Positions 43,722 to 54,572 of a stretch of DNA of 60,616 bases are shown here, piece by piece. The notes below the pieces were generated by a model. That model did not search any database. It had not been told where the DNA came from and saw only the letters and a program-made list of their open reading frames with translations. Numbering within the stretch: position 1 is the first letter of the stretch; each line of letters opens with the position of its first letter. The position numbers were made by a program, and so were the translations under genes. This DNA comes from Phoronis australis (taxonomy: Eukaryota > Phoronida > Phoronidae): positions 115,076 to 175,691 of the forward strand of contig NMRA01000102.1 of NCBI GenBank assembly GCA_002633005.1. Direction: 5' to 3'.

Positions 43722-44918
43722 ATGCGCCCTCACATATTTATATGTGTACGCATTATGCCATCATCTCTCTCCGTCCAGTGTCCGTTGCTGTATCTCCAAA
43801 ACCCTGTGCTGTATGTTCATGAAATTGTGTTCGTTCATGGATGGGATGGCTTGAGCGAATTTTCAGATGCATTCGACTACCGGTGTGCCCCCTAGTGGCA
43901 ATTTTAGTTTTGTACGCTTACCTCCTTATCTTCAAAGGTCCCTGCGTATTTTCATAAAATTTGGCATATAGGCATCTATTAGTGAGGTGACTCTATCCTT
44001 CAATTTTTGGATGAATTCGACGTAGTTTGCACTACCTAGTGGCCATTTTTGCTGTTTTTGAGTCTGTTATTTGGCATCCACCCCTCTATCAATGGCTGAA
44101 GAAGATTTTCAGATGACTTTGACTGCTGTGGCACCTCCTAGTGGCAGTTTTTTTGTGCCCATGGCTGTATCTCCTAAACAGTTGCAGGATCTTTACTAAA
44201 TTTAGCAAATGTATTTATGTGACGTTGACAACGAACTATGTCATCTTTTGGATGGATCTGACTACCGTGGTTCCTTGTGGCAATTTTAGTTATTTATGTT
44301 TACCTCTGTATCTTCAAAGGTCCTCAACGGATTTGGAATATAGGCATCTATTTGTTAGGTAATGCTATCCTCCCATTTTTGGATGGAATCGACTTTGTGC
44401 CACCTAGTCTCCAGTTTTTGCTGTTTTTTGGTGTCCACCCCTCGATCAACCAAACCATTCTAAGGATGATTTTGAAAATTAGGTATATGTTCTCAGTGTG
44501 AAGAGGACAGTTGACAATGAGAACTCCGACTACTGTAGTGCCTTCTAGTGGTAGTTTAGCTTGTTTTGTGCCCAAATTTGCATCTTCTAAAGCCACTGCA
44601 GGATCTTTATTACATTTAGTAATTGTCTTTATATGAAGCTAACAACAGACAACAGCGTCTTTCAGGCGGATCCAATGAACATTTTAGCCTTTAGTGGCAA
44701 TTTTATTTTTTCCGGTTTCCTTTTACTTCTCTGACGATGTTTATGAAATTTTTCAATAGCTTTCTATTAAAGAAGCGATGGCATGTTCCCATTTTTAGAT
44801 GAATTGGACGTTTTTGCACCATCTAGTGGCCATTTTTATGAAAAAGATAAACAACCATAGAAGCACACTGTTTGGGGTGCATTCGTGGGCGTGTTTCAAC
44901 GTTCCGCGTTTCTCTTAT
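43722..44918 (+). mobile_element. Helentron-like (HINE) element ending at an ADAT3 splice acceptor
   Basis: 5' end ATGCGCCCTCACATATTTAT after TTTTT; eight TAGTGGC-type cores. The 3' end is CGTGGGCGTGTTTCAACGTT with CCGCGTTTCTCTTATT. The next bases, TGTTTTTCAG, are the acceptor of the ADAT3 exon at 44930. Confidence 0.8.
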
Positions 44919-44929
44919 TTGTTTTTCAG

Positions 44930-44984
44930 CTGAAGTTATGGTGGCTGATATCAAGGATAAAAAGTGCACTTCTCGTTTAATAAG
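44930..44984 (+). CDS. ADAT3: ADAT3 exon a (first recognised)
   Basis: Acceptor TTTGTTTTTCAG, donor AAG/GTATTT. It starts with two bases completing a codon and encodes EVMVADIKDKKCTSRLI, matching the conserved N-terminal segment that precedes the SRL motif. Any initiator exon lies upstream. Confidence 0.8.
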
Positions 44985-47900
44985 GTATTTATTGTTCTTT
45001 ATGCTAATTTTAATAATTACAATATGTTCTGAACAACCAGTTTGTGTTTAATACTGGCACCACTTGGCAAGTGTGATTCTTATTCAAATTTGGTGCTCAA
45101 TCAAAAATGTAATAAACCCGCCTTTTATAGTGAAATATAATTTGGTGCTCAATTAAAAGTGCAATAAACCTACCTTTTATCGTGAAATATAACTTTTGTT
45201 TTACACCACTTACTGTTATGAATTTGAACTCAAATTGTTTCTTAGTCTAATTGTAGATTGTTTCCAAGATTAGAAATAATTAGCATTTCATTATTGCTTG
45301 ATACCAGACTCTAGAATTTTGTCACGACATGTCATTTTATGTGGTGAGCATGGTCTCAACAAAAAATGAGATGTCAGTTCTTTGGAACACGGAAATCACT
45401 TCTCTGAGTAAAGAACATGCTGTGACCTATTTTTAGGTGACCTATTTTTAGTGATATGTGGTCGAAATGGAAAGTCTACAGCTTGGACATAATGCCTGTT
45501 TTGTAGTCACTTAAAATCAAATAAACAATGGTAGTGCATGTAAGTAAGATGAATATGAAATAAATGACTTCAGTGATTACTGAGAATGATTGATAACTTT
45601 TTGTATTTACATTGTATACAATGTCTAGTCTGTCACTGGTAAATCAGTCCATCGTAGTCAAGGAAATAGAAAATAAAAAATCTACAATGGCACCACAGTT
45701 CAAAAAAACAACTGAGAACAGTTTGACGCCAGTAACAGCAGTAAATACACACGATCAAAACTATCCCCTTAGGGTGGGCTCATTAGATCCCAGGTTGCCA
45801 TCCAGTGACCCCCCTAGCATTCAGCTAACCAGACTGACTTTGGTGTCCAATCTAAATGTATTACATCACTATGAAGAAGCGTTGGTTAGTGTAAGCCATT
45901 ACCTGCCCTGATATTGTAGAATGAATACAGAGGGCACTACTGTCACTTTCAGAATGCTCCTTTTGCTCTTTGACCTAATCTCCTACTTGCCATGACCATG
46001 TGTGATTCAGTCAGTCAAATCTTCGATTTCAGAGAACTTTCACAACAATTCCCGTTGCCTCTGTTGTCACATCTGAAAAGAGTGAGAAATAACAAACAAG
46101 AAGGTACTAGTTCAAATTATTTTTATTTTCGATAGGAGTGTTGCTACTTGCTGTAATGGTTAATCATTGACAGTAGAATTGCTTTTATTTTGAAAGTTTT
46201 TTTTTCAATGGAGAGCTCAGAGATCACTAGGTGGCACTGGTGAAACTGCAGTCATTTTGTGTCACTTGGGATGTGCATTCTGTTGACCAAGTTTCTTGTG
46301 AGAAAATCAAGGTTGATGAGATCACACATCCTAGTGAGATATCACTATGCATTACAAGCAAAGCACAAGATCACAATGTCTCAATGAGATATCACCATGC
46401 ATTACAAGCAAAGCGCAAGATCACAATATCTTAATGAGATATCACCATGCATTACAAGCAAAGCACAGCACCAGCTTTACTTGCAAGTGACTTGCATCTA
46501 TGCAACAGAGGTGTGTTCTGTAGTGTACAATACACTGGCAAGATACATCTGGCTAGAGATCTTTGCTTATTGAAGGCAAACTTTGAATTTTCTCACATAA
46601 TTCACTTTAGTGGCGGCCATTTTTCTAGGCTATGGTTTTAAAGGCATAAACTTACTTAACAAACACTCACCTTTCACTGTGACATGTGTTTTGGCATGGT
46701 CTTGTATTATCTCCTCTCGAGAGCCTTGTTGTGCTGGTGAGGTAGTCACTTAACATGCTATTACAAGAATATAAAAAAACAGTGCCGGTGGCCTGATGTC
46801 ATTTGCGGTGCATCAGGCGTGTACAGGCCTCATGGTTGGGCCCACTGCACAAAGCAGGAGAGCCCCATTATGTTTCTTCGTGAAGGAAGTTTTCAAGTTT
46901 GCTAGTCTCCTTTAAGAAAACGGACAAGAATATCCCCATGTTGGTGATCTTTCTGTTTTCATTGTATTCAGATGATAAATGAAGTCAGTTGGTTCATCAG
47001 CACCACCTAGTGAGTGACCAGTCCTGTAGTTTCTGCTTGAGAAAAATGCCACCTGTTTTCTTGTTACGTTGAAGTCTCTCCAAGTTAGAACACCGTACTG
47101 AAGACAAGATTTTTTTCTAAATAAGTGCTTTATCGTTTTATTTATTTATTAATGTAATATTTACATTGAGGGTAGCCCCATCAGTTCACACTGCTTTCCA
47201 TGGTGCCCTCAGTTCCACGGGTGAGAAACAACATGACCGCCGGTCCTCTAAACAGGACCTCCGGGGATCAAATGGGACCGCCGCACCAGAAAATGGGACT
47301 GACGCACCCAAAAACATGACCNGGCCTCATGGTTGGGCCCACTGCACAAAGCAGGAGAGCCCCATTATGTTTCTTCGTGAAGGAAGTTTTCAAGTTTGCT
47401 AGTCTCCTTTAAGAAAACGGACAAGAATATCCCCATGTTGGTGATCTTTCTGTTTTCATTGTATTCAGATGATAAATGAAGTCAGTTGGTTCATCAGCAC
47501 CACCTAGTGAGTGACCAGTCCTGTAGTTTCTGCTTGAGAAAAATGCCACCTGTTTTCTTGTTACGTTGAAGTCTCTCCAAGTTAGAACACCGTACTGAAG
47601 ACAAGATTTTTTTCTTAATAAGTGCTTTATCGTTTTATTTATTTATTAATGTAATATTTACATTGAGGGTAGCCCCATCAGTTCACACTGCTTTCCATGG
47701 TGCCCTCAGTTCTATTCCATAATTATTGCCTAACACTGTTTTGAGAAACTGATCATTCACAACAACGACTCTGACCATTCACAACAATCACTGTGGCCTT
47801 CCACAACAATGACTGTACTGTAACCATTCACAACAATGACTGTGGTCATTCACAACAATGACTGTGGCCATTCACAACAATGACAGGTCATTCACAACAA

Positions 47901-50900
47901 TGACTGTGGTCATTCACAACAATGACTGGTCATTCACAACCAGTGTGGCCATTCACAATAAAGAGTGGCCATTCACAACAAGGACTGCAGCCATTCACAG
48001 CAACAATTGTGGCCATTCACAACGACTGTGGCCATTCACAACATTGAGTGTGGCCATTCACAACAAGGACTGCATCCATTCACAGCAACAACTGTGGCCA
48101 TTCACAACAACGACTTTGGTCATTCACAACAATGACTGTGGCCATTCACAACAATGATTGTGGCCATTCACAGCAATGACTGAAATTGGTTAGATTTTAC
48201 CGTGGAGCAGAGTTAAGTAACGTCTATAATCATGTATCTGTTCACGTGAACTGGGAATCTTGTATACATTGATTTCACAGTAATGCACAGCAATCCTAGT
48301 TAAACAAATACAAATGTAACATACACTCAGTGTATAGTCTTATTTATCAATGGTATGATTACTCATGAGTCAATTCTAGACTGAATGTTAGCTTGCCGTG
48401 ATACACTGAAATCGCCTGGAGACATGAGCGTTCTAATTATTTATTTCAGGAAACAAGCTCCAAATTATTGTGTGTGAAGCATGCAAAGTACTGCAGACAA
48501 CAGTTCCTCCTACTGTTCATGACTTCCTTAAACACAAGAGTGTCAACAGTAGCGGGCTAGACAGCTGGAGGCGCACCCTGGTGCCCAAAGTCTTACCTAG
48601 AACCAAACCACAATACAACGCTGCATCCAAACATTGGCCTGTAAACTTCCATGAAAACAAAACGTAAATTCCGATAGTTTAACTTTCAAATTATAACTAA
48701 GTGTTGAGCAATTTTTTCTTAGATATGATGTCAACAGCAATTTCTCTGTTGTAAGTTGGAAAGTTTTATGTTCATTCCCAAAACGATAACAAGTGCTGTG
48801 AAAATTGCACCATCGTTGTGGTCATATTTAAAGGCTGCTCCAATGTAGTCAGTGTGGTTTGTACTAGAGTTGGACGGGGACAAGAAGATCTCAATGTAGT
48901 CAGTGTGGTTTGTACTAGAGTTGGACGGGGACAGGAAGATCTCAATGTTGTCAGTGTGGTTTGTATGAAAGTTGGACGGGGACAAGAAGATCTCAAGCAC
49001 CCAGAGCTCCATGTTATTGCAACAATTAATTACGTGGTTGCTAGGCTTACTAATTTTCATTACATTGCCTTGTAGAGTCACACTGTCATTGGAAGGCAAA
49101 CTATTTAGGGACAGCCAATTAGATGTTATTGAAAGACACATGAAGACTGCTGTGGAAATGGCTCAATTGGCCTCCCAGTGTGGCATGGTAATTAGTCTTA
49201 TCACAATTATTTTAACTCGTTCAATGCCAACTGCCCCGTTCTGTGACTTACCCATTCTCTGGCACATGGACCAGTTAGTGAGTTGTTTACTTGCCTGGTG
49301 TCTTGAGTAGAAATGAGAGCATGAAATTTCTTTCATCCACCATATATGTATCCCATTGTATATTGCATCTGTGTATGCAAGCGTGCTTGTTGTTGATTAT
49401 TGAAACACTTGTGTAGGTTCCTCAAGGTGTCAATGTTGTCGACCCCGATACAGAGGAATCTGTTGCCAAATGCTTCGACCGTCGCTGTGGTAGCCACCCT
49501 CTACATCATGCCAGCATGGTGGCTATTGACCTGGTAGCTAGAAGTCAAACAGGTGGCACTTACTCCTTCCAAGGTAAATATAAAGGACAGATAAAGAGTT
49601 GCAAGTAAGTGGGTACTGTGCAATTTATCCAAAAACATTTATGGGACAAATTTGATTGATGACGAAGCAGGAGATGCTGCAAAATGTGAGAGTGTATGGA
49701 TTAATAGTTGGTATTACCAGCAGTAGTCACCTATAGGGGTCCTAGAAGCCACTTTGATACCTGCTATTCAGTGGAGAAAACCGGATCTCAAAATGTGACT
49801 GCTACCAAATTACCTGATGTTCTGTAATTAGGATGTCATTTAAAATAGAATTAAAATCAAGATAGTGTATTTTAGATTTATTTTCTAACTTAACAGTTGT
49901 GTACAAATGCTAAACTGTGTGAACTGGTAAAGTTGCATCTGCTTGTGTAATATGTGATAAAACCAAATACTTAATTCTTTTATCTGAATATTATGGATTG
50001 ATATCTAATGTATTGTTTCGTGTTATGCTGTATGGCCCCACTATTTAGGTTCATTAGAGGAACATAATTAGGAGATTAATTTTGTGATCCATAGGCTGAA
50101 CAGGCTGACCCTGTGTTTCTTAATGGATGTCAAAGTGAATTTCATCTTGGTTCAGGTTTTGTTAATTAATGTTTCAGAACAAGAATTTTGCTTCCGCCCT
50201 CCCGATGCCGATGCCTCCGTTGTGTCGCCAACTCTGGCTGAGAACACGGCCTACCTCTGTACTGGTTATGATGTGTATATAACTCACGAACCATGCATCA
50301 TGTATGTTTACCTACTTACTGATTTTCGTAATTGCTGTACATTTTTATGCACCCACACATTTATATGTGGACGCATTATGCTGTCATCTCCGCCCATCTG
50401 GCGTCTGTCCGTCTGTTGTCTGCTGCTCTATCTCCAAAACCCTTTGACATACGTTCATGAAATTTGGCACATATGTTCCTTTCATGGATGGGACGGCATG
50501 AACGAACTTTCTTATGTATCCGACTACCAGTGTGCCCCTTTGTGGCAATTTTAGTATTTTACACTTACCTCTATATCTTCAAAGGTCCTTAATGTATTTG
50601 CAGGCTTTCAATTGTTCCAACTTTTCTTACTTTTTTCTGAAATTCCTAATATTTCCTACTTTTTTCTCGTTGCCCTAAAATTTACGTCTAAGTTATGTTT
50701 TTGAAGTAGGCCTTTTAAGGTTATCAGGAGCAGCACACGAAGGACCTCCAGCGCAAACGCTTCTAACAAAAAGTCTAATGTAGTTGAAGAACTGGCAGGA
50801 CTTTATTCACTCTTTTGAGTGCAAAAGATTTGAGTGCAAAAGATTTGAGTGGGTAATTCTATTGTATTAAGTTGCACAATCCTGGGCAGTGATCCCTGGG

Positions 50901-53900
50901 GAGTCCAAAAGAGGACCAAAAAATCCATTTAATTATGCGCCCACATATTTATATGTGGACATATTATGCCGTCAGCTCTGTCCGTCCGTCCGTTCGTCTG
51001 GGCGGCGTCCATCCAGCGTCCGCTGCTCTATCACCAAAACCGGTTGACGTATGTTCATGAAATTTTGCACGTGTTCCTTTCATGGATGGGATGGCATGAG
51101 CGAAGTTTCGGACGGATCCAACTACCGGTGTGCCCCCTAGTGGCAATTTTAGTTTTTTACGTTTACCTCTGTATCTTCAAGGGTCCTCAACATATTTTCA
51201 CAAAATCTGGTATATAGGCATCTATTAGTGAGACGATAATATCCTCCCGTTTTCAGATGGATTCGACGTAGTTTGCGCCACCAAGTGGCCATTTTTACTG
51301 TTAGCATCCACCCCTCTATCAACCAAACCGCTCTAATCACGATTGTGAAAATTGGCATGTATGTTCTCACTATGAAAAGGACGGTTGACAAGGATTTTCC
51401 GACGACTTAGACTACTGTGGCGCCTCCTAGTGGCATTTTTTTTCGCCTGTGGCTATATCACCTAAACCGTTTGCAAGATCTTTACTAAATTTAGTAAGTG
51501 TATTTATATGATGAAGGCATCGAACGACGACGACTTTCGGACAGATCTGACTACTGGTGTGCCCCCTAATGACAATTTTTTTTTTACGTTTACCTCTGTA
51601 TCTTCAAGGGTCCTCAACGTATTTTCATAAGATTTGGTGTACAGGCTTCTGTTAGTGAAGTGACGCTATCTTTTCATTTCCAGATGGATTCGACCTAGTT
51701 TGCGCCACGATGACATCTTTAACTACTGCTGCGCCTCCTAGTGGTAGCTTTGTTTTGTTTTGTTTTGTGCCCATAGCTGTATCTCCTAAACCCACTGCAA
51801 GATCTTTATTAAATTTGATTAGTCAGTGTATTTATATGAAGCTAACAACAGACAATTACAACTTTCAGGCGGATCCAATGAACATTGTGCCCCCTTGGGG
51901 CTATTTCATTTTATTCTGTTTTGCTTTGTTTCTCTGAAGTTCCATGACGTATTTCTCAGAGAAATATTAGCAAATTATAAAAGAAAACAGACAAAACTAC
52001 TTTTGTAAGGCGTTTCAGCTTCATGTTTATGTGTAGAAACTAATAATCTTTGTACCCAAGTCTTATTTAAGATCTGAATTAAGATATGTGAAACAGGCTA
52101 CAAGTGATTTAACAATGTGTATTTTTCATGACACCTAAAATGTGCTTCTGATCTGGACAAGTAAATTCATTCTGGGTGTCAATTTTTATTCCAATGCAAT
52201 GTTACAAGATTTACTGAATAGCTTATTCATGTTGAGGAGAATGCCACCCAAAAAACAACCTATTTTGTATCAGTTTAGATGGAGTAGTTCTACTCGATAA
52301 CGGCACGTGCGGTTGCATTACCTGACACCTGACGGCAGACGGAGGTGTTGGAATTATCCAATGACGTCATTGGTTTCACACGCAGTCTGTTCAACAGCGC
52401 ACACCACGGGTTACTGGTGTCAGCTTATCGCTTGAATTCATCGTAATAATTAAACTTCGATGTAAAATCCTTAAAAACACACAGAGTTCTTATAAAAACG
52501 TGTTGATTTATTTCGCTGTTACGGATTTATTGGTATTTGGACACACCGTAGCCTACAAAGTTCGGCAGGCCAATATACCTAGGCCCATAGCAGGAGTTTG
52601 GGGTCTGTTCGGAGATAAACTCGAAGTATTCTTCCGTGAAATACAGACAGGAGAACATAGATCTGTGTTGTTTATACTTGTGATTTTTTGAGTTCTAAAC
52701 ACACAAAGCTATTATTATCCCGGCCAGTGGCTCGTAACCCGATCAGGCTCGTCGCGGCCGGACTGACTCGTTATCCCGGCCAGTGGCTCGGATCCCGATC
52801 AGGCCCGTCGTGGCCGCCGGGACTGGCACGAACATAAACCAGCTTGAGTTGGAAACTAAACCTCCAGTCACGAAAAGACGCGCACCCAGCCTTCAATATG
52901 GGGGGCTCGATTTCTTGGCGATGTGGACCTTTTACTAACAAATTAGGCCTAGTCTGTCGACAAAAAAGTAGGCCTACCACTATCGGAGCCGTACGTGTTG
53001 TGAATTGTGTGTTTGCATTTGCACCTTTTTAGCGGACTTTTATCTTATTTCCTTGGGTTTTTTCTACTCTGAGGAGCACTTTTTTGTCCACTTCGCCAAA
53101 TGGTGGGGGGGTTCCTTCGAGCCCCTCGAGCCCCCCTGGGTGCGCGCATGGTTGGTTGACCCTTTGACCGCACTTATCCACGAATGTAGTAACCGTCGAA
53201 GAATTGCACCAGGAAATATAGCAATAATAAGGCTTAGCCGTTGGGCGGTGCGCCACGCGGGCTGAGGGGGCTTTAGCCCCCCCACTTTTTCCAGTACTGT
53301 GACGCCCATGTTAGCGCGACGACGTATTTTGATAACAATACCTTCTTTTCACCAGTTGTTTACATGCATACAGTGACGCATGCACAATTCAATCACCACT
53401 AGTATAGCAGCGACACCGCGAGGAGAATTCTCCGAATAGCCCCATTGACGTGTATGTTCCTAATGTGAAGAGGACGGCTGACAATGATTTTCCGATGGCC
53501 TCGACTACTTTGGCCGCCTGCTAGTTGCAATTTTTTATGTCCATGGCTGTATCTCCTAAACCTTTTATTAAATTTAGCAAGTGTATTATTATGTGAAGTT
53601 GACAATAAACGTCGAAAACTTTCAAGCGGATCCAACGGACACTGTGCCCCCTAGTGGCAATTTGAATTTTTCCGTTTTCCTCCGTTTCTCTGAAGCTGTT
53701 CATCTGATTTTTTTGAAATTTGGTAAATTGTGTTCTATTGAAACAATGACATGTTCCTGTTTACAGATGGGTTCGACATATTTTGTGCCATCTAGTGGCC
53801 ATTTTCTTCTGTTTTTAGTCTATTTTGGTAAGCGCTCCTCTATCAAGTTCCAAACCCCTCCAACTCTAAGGATGATTGTGTAAATTGACATATATATTCT

Positions 53901-54390
53901 TAGTGTGAAGAGGACGGTTGACAATAGTTTGTCAATGACTTCAACTACTGTTTGGCCTCTTAATGGCACTTGCGCCCATAGCCTCCTAGTGGTAATTTCT
54001 TTTTTTTCGTTTCCTCTGTTTCTCAGAAGTTCCTTGGCAGATTTGTATGAAATTTGGTAAATAGCTTTGATGACATATACCAGTTTTTGGATGGATTTGA
54101 CGTATTTTTCACCCTCTAGTTTCCATTTTTATGATACAAATAAACACCCCTTGAAGCACACCGTTTGCGGTGCATTCGTGGACGCATTTCAACGCTCCGT
54201 GTCGCTCTTGTTTTTAAGGTGTTCCATGGCATTACTGCACTCTAGAGTCAGACGAGTGTTCTATGGTGTCTCACAGCCAGGTGGTGCTCTTGGCTCCAGA
54301 TACAAACTCCACACACAGCAGGGACTAAACCATACATTTCGGGTGTTCAAAGGTGTTCTTGATAAAACTTGTCGCACTTTAGGCAGCTGA
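44930..54390 (+). CDS. ADAT3: ADAT3, non-catalytic subunit of tRNA wobble adenosine deaminase (7 exons; N terminus missing)
   Basis: Exons 44930-44984, 46033-46103, 48450-48663, 49076-49187, 49417-49573, 50178-50301 and 54219-54390 all have GT-AG borders and join without a phase conflict into 300 residues plus TGA. ADAT3 pairs with ADAT2 to convert A34 to inosine in tRNA anticodons. Visible landmarks, in order, are KDKKCTSRL, PLPLLSHLKRVR, HWPVNFHENK, a deaminase fold with HPLHHASMVAIDLVARSQ (zinc His, with Ser where active deaminases have the catalytic Glu), YLCTGYDVYITHEPCIMC (P-C-x2-C zinc cysteines), MALLHSRVRRVFYG and GALGSRYKLHTQQGLNHTF. The missing Glu is the family hallmark of the inactive subunit. 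About 45 N-terminal residues expected from vertebrate proteins are not found and must lie in an upstream exon. Introns contain HINE copies and several minisatellites. Confidence 0.92.
45089..45192. repeat. 52-bp tandem duplication
   Basis: TTTGGTGCTCAATCAAAAAT and the sequence up to GTGAAATATAA occurs twice (45089, 45141) with a few mismatches; inside the ADAT3 intron. Confidence 0.85.
46033..46103 (+). CDS. ADAT3: ADAT3 exon b
   Basis: Acceptor CTTCGATTTCAG, donor GAAG/GTACTA. Its first base completes an Arg codon with the previous exon; then ELSQQFPLPLLSHLKRVRNN, strongly like the HLKRVR region of ADAT3. Confidence 0.85.
46334..46470. repeat. 50-bp tandem repeat, about 2.7 copies
   Basis: GAGATATCACCATGCATTAC with AAGCAAAGCACAAGATCACA restarts at 46336, 46386 and 46436. 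Confidence 0.9.
46826..47712. repeat. 390-bp direct duplication around a single N
   Basis: 46826-47215 and 47323-47712 are nearly identical; the one difference seen is CTAAATAAG versus CTTAATAAG. They are separated by a 107-base GC-rich spacer that ends in a single N at 47322, exactly at the start of copy 2. The placement suggests overlapping contigs not merged, though a recent true duplication is possible. Lies in an ADAT3 intron. Confidence 0.9.
47753..48182. repeat. About 22-bp minisatellite, about 19 copies
   Basis: Variants of CATTCACAACAATGACTGTGGC with some length variation (shorter units lacking TGTGGC). Intronic to ADAT3; the 99-codon frame across it is an artefact. Confidence 0.95.
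48450..48663 (+). CDS. ADAT3: ADAT3 exon c
   Basis: Acceptor TTATTTATTTCAG, donor AAAAC/GTAAAT. Encodes CEACKVLQTTVPPTVHDFLK through WRRTLVPKVLPRTKPQYN to HWPVNFHENK; the last motif is characteristic of ADAT3 just before the deaminase domain. Confidence 0.9.
48841..48993. repeat. 51-bp tandem repeat, 3 copies
   Basis: CAATGTAGTCAGTGTGGTTT with GTACTAGAGTTGGACGGGGA restarts at 48841, 48892 and 48943; intronic. Confidence 0.95.
49076..49187 (+). CDS. ADAT3: ADAT3 exon d
   Basis: Acceptor TTGCCTTGTAG, donor CATG/GTAATT. Encodes VTLSLEGKLFRDSQLDVIER and HMKTAVEMAQLASQCGM, the helix opening the deaminase-like domain; phase 0 at its end. Confidence 0.9.
49417..49573 (+). CDS. ADAT3: ADAT3 exon e (pseudo-active site)
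   Basis: Acceptor CACTTGTGTAG, donor CAAG/GTAAAT. Encodes VNVVDPDTEESVAK and HPLHHASMVAIDLVARSQTG. The aligned H-A-E of active deaminases is H-A-S here, so the zinc His is kept and the catalytic Glu is absent. Confidence 0.92.
50178..50301 (+). CDS. ADAT3: ADAT3 exon f (zinc cysteines)
   Basis: Acceptor TTAATGTTTCAG, donor ATCAT/GTATGT. Encodes FCFRPPDADASVVSPTLAEN and YLCTGYDVYITHEPCI; the Met codon and second Cys of PCIMC are completed in the last exon. Confidence 0.92.
50347..50600 (+). mobile_element. Helentron-like (HINE) 5' fragment
   Basis: ATGCACCCACACATTTATAT after TTTTT, the leader with CCAAAACCCTTTGACATACG, and one core (TTTGTGGCAATTTTAG). Begins only 46 bases after the donor of ADAT3 exon f. 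Confidence 0.75.
50935..51965 (+). mobile_element. Helentron-like (HINE) element lacking the 3' end
   Basis: ATGCGCCCACATATTTATAT preceded by AATT, a well-kept leader (GTCCGTCCGTCCGTTCGTC), and successive cores (CCCCCTAGTGGC, CACCAAGTGGCC, CCTCCTAGTGGC). Truncated before the 3' hairpin. Confidence 0.8.
52236..52876 (-). mobile_element. Kolobok-like transposon, terminal 640 bp
   Basis: Reverse complement of 3060-3658, including the terminal GGAGAATGCCACCC at 52236-52249, preceded by TTGA (a likely mutated TTAA). It ends where a MITE copy begins. It includes a duplicated GC-rich segment (ATCCCGGCCAGTGGCTCG, twice, about 52715 and 52772). Confidence 0.75.
52880..53152. mobile_element. MITE with TGCGCGCACCCAG-type ends, copy 2
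   Basis: Left ACGCGCACCCAGCC, then GGGGGGCTCGATTTCTTGGC and ATGTGGACC; right CCCCCCTGGGTGCGCGCATG. It shares internal sequence (TTTTAGCGGACTTTTRTC, TTTTTGYCCACTTCGCCAAA) with 55841-56093. Confidence 0.7.
53243..53310 (+). repeat. Short GC-rich dispersed element, copy 2
   Basis: Same order of blocks as 24765-24826: GGGCGGTGCGCCACGC, GGGGGCTTTAGCCCCCC, GACGCCCATG. Confidence 0.6.
53428..54212 (+). mobile_element. Helentron-like (HINE) 3' portion ending at an ADAT3 splice acceptor
   Basis: Core units (CCCCCTAGTGGCAATTTGAA, CATCTAGTGGCCATTTTC, CCTCCTAGTGGTAATTTC), then CGTGGACGCATTTC, hairpin AACGCTCCGTGTCGC and CTCTTGTT. The following TTTAAG is the end of the intron, and exon g begins at 54219. 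Confidence 0.8.
54219..54390 (+). CDS. ADAT3: ADAT3 exon g (terminal)
   Basis: Acceptor CTTGTTTTTAAG. The first base completes Met, then C-S-MALLHSRVRRVFYG and GALGSRYKLHTQQGLNHTFR, ending VLDKTCRTLGS and TGA at 54388. This matches the C terminus of the deaminase fold in ADAT3. A polyadenylation signal follows 78 bases after the stop. Confidence 0.93.
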
Positions 54391-54467
54391 CAATGTCATG
54401 GCTTTAAATTAACTGTTATGAAGTTTTACTTCTTGAATATTGTATGTGTTGGATTCTTGTCGTGAAG

Positions 54468-54473
54468 AATAAA
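54468..54473 (+). promoter_or_regulatory. Polyadenylation signal of ADAT3
   Basis: AATAAA 78 bases downstream of the ADAT3 stop codon, followed by GT-rich sequence (GGATCCGTGTTGTTACC). Confidence 0.75.
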
Positions 54474-54572
54474 GGTGATAATCATCAGATGGATCCGTGT
54501 TGTTACCTTAATTATTCCGTTGTTTACAGTTTCACAGGGTGATAAAAACATCTTTATAGCTTTAGTAATTGT

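Noticed and set aside
45612-45911. 99-codon frame in the first ADAT3 intron
   Set aside because: The flanking ADAT3 exons join in phase without it, and it contains nothing resembling the protein family.
47858-48157. 99-codon frame rich in IHNN/FTT repeats
   Set aside because: Produced by a 22-bp intronic minisatellite within ADAT3.
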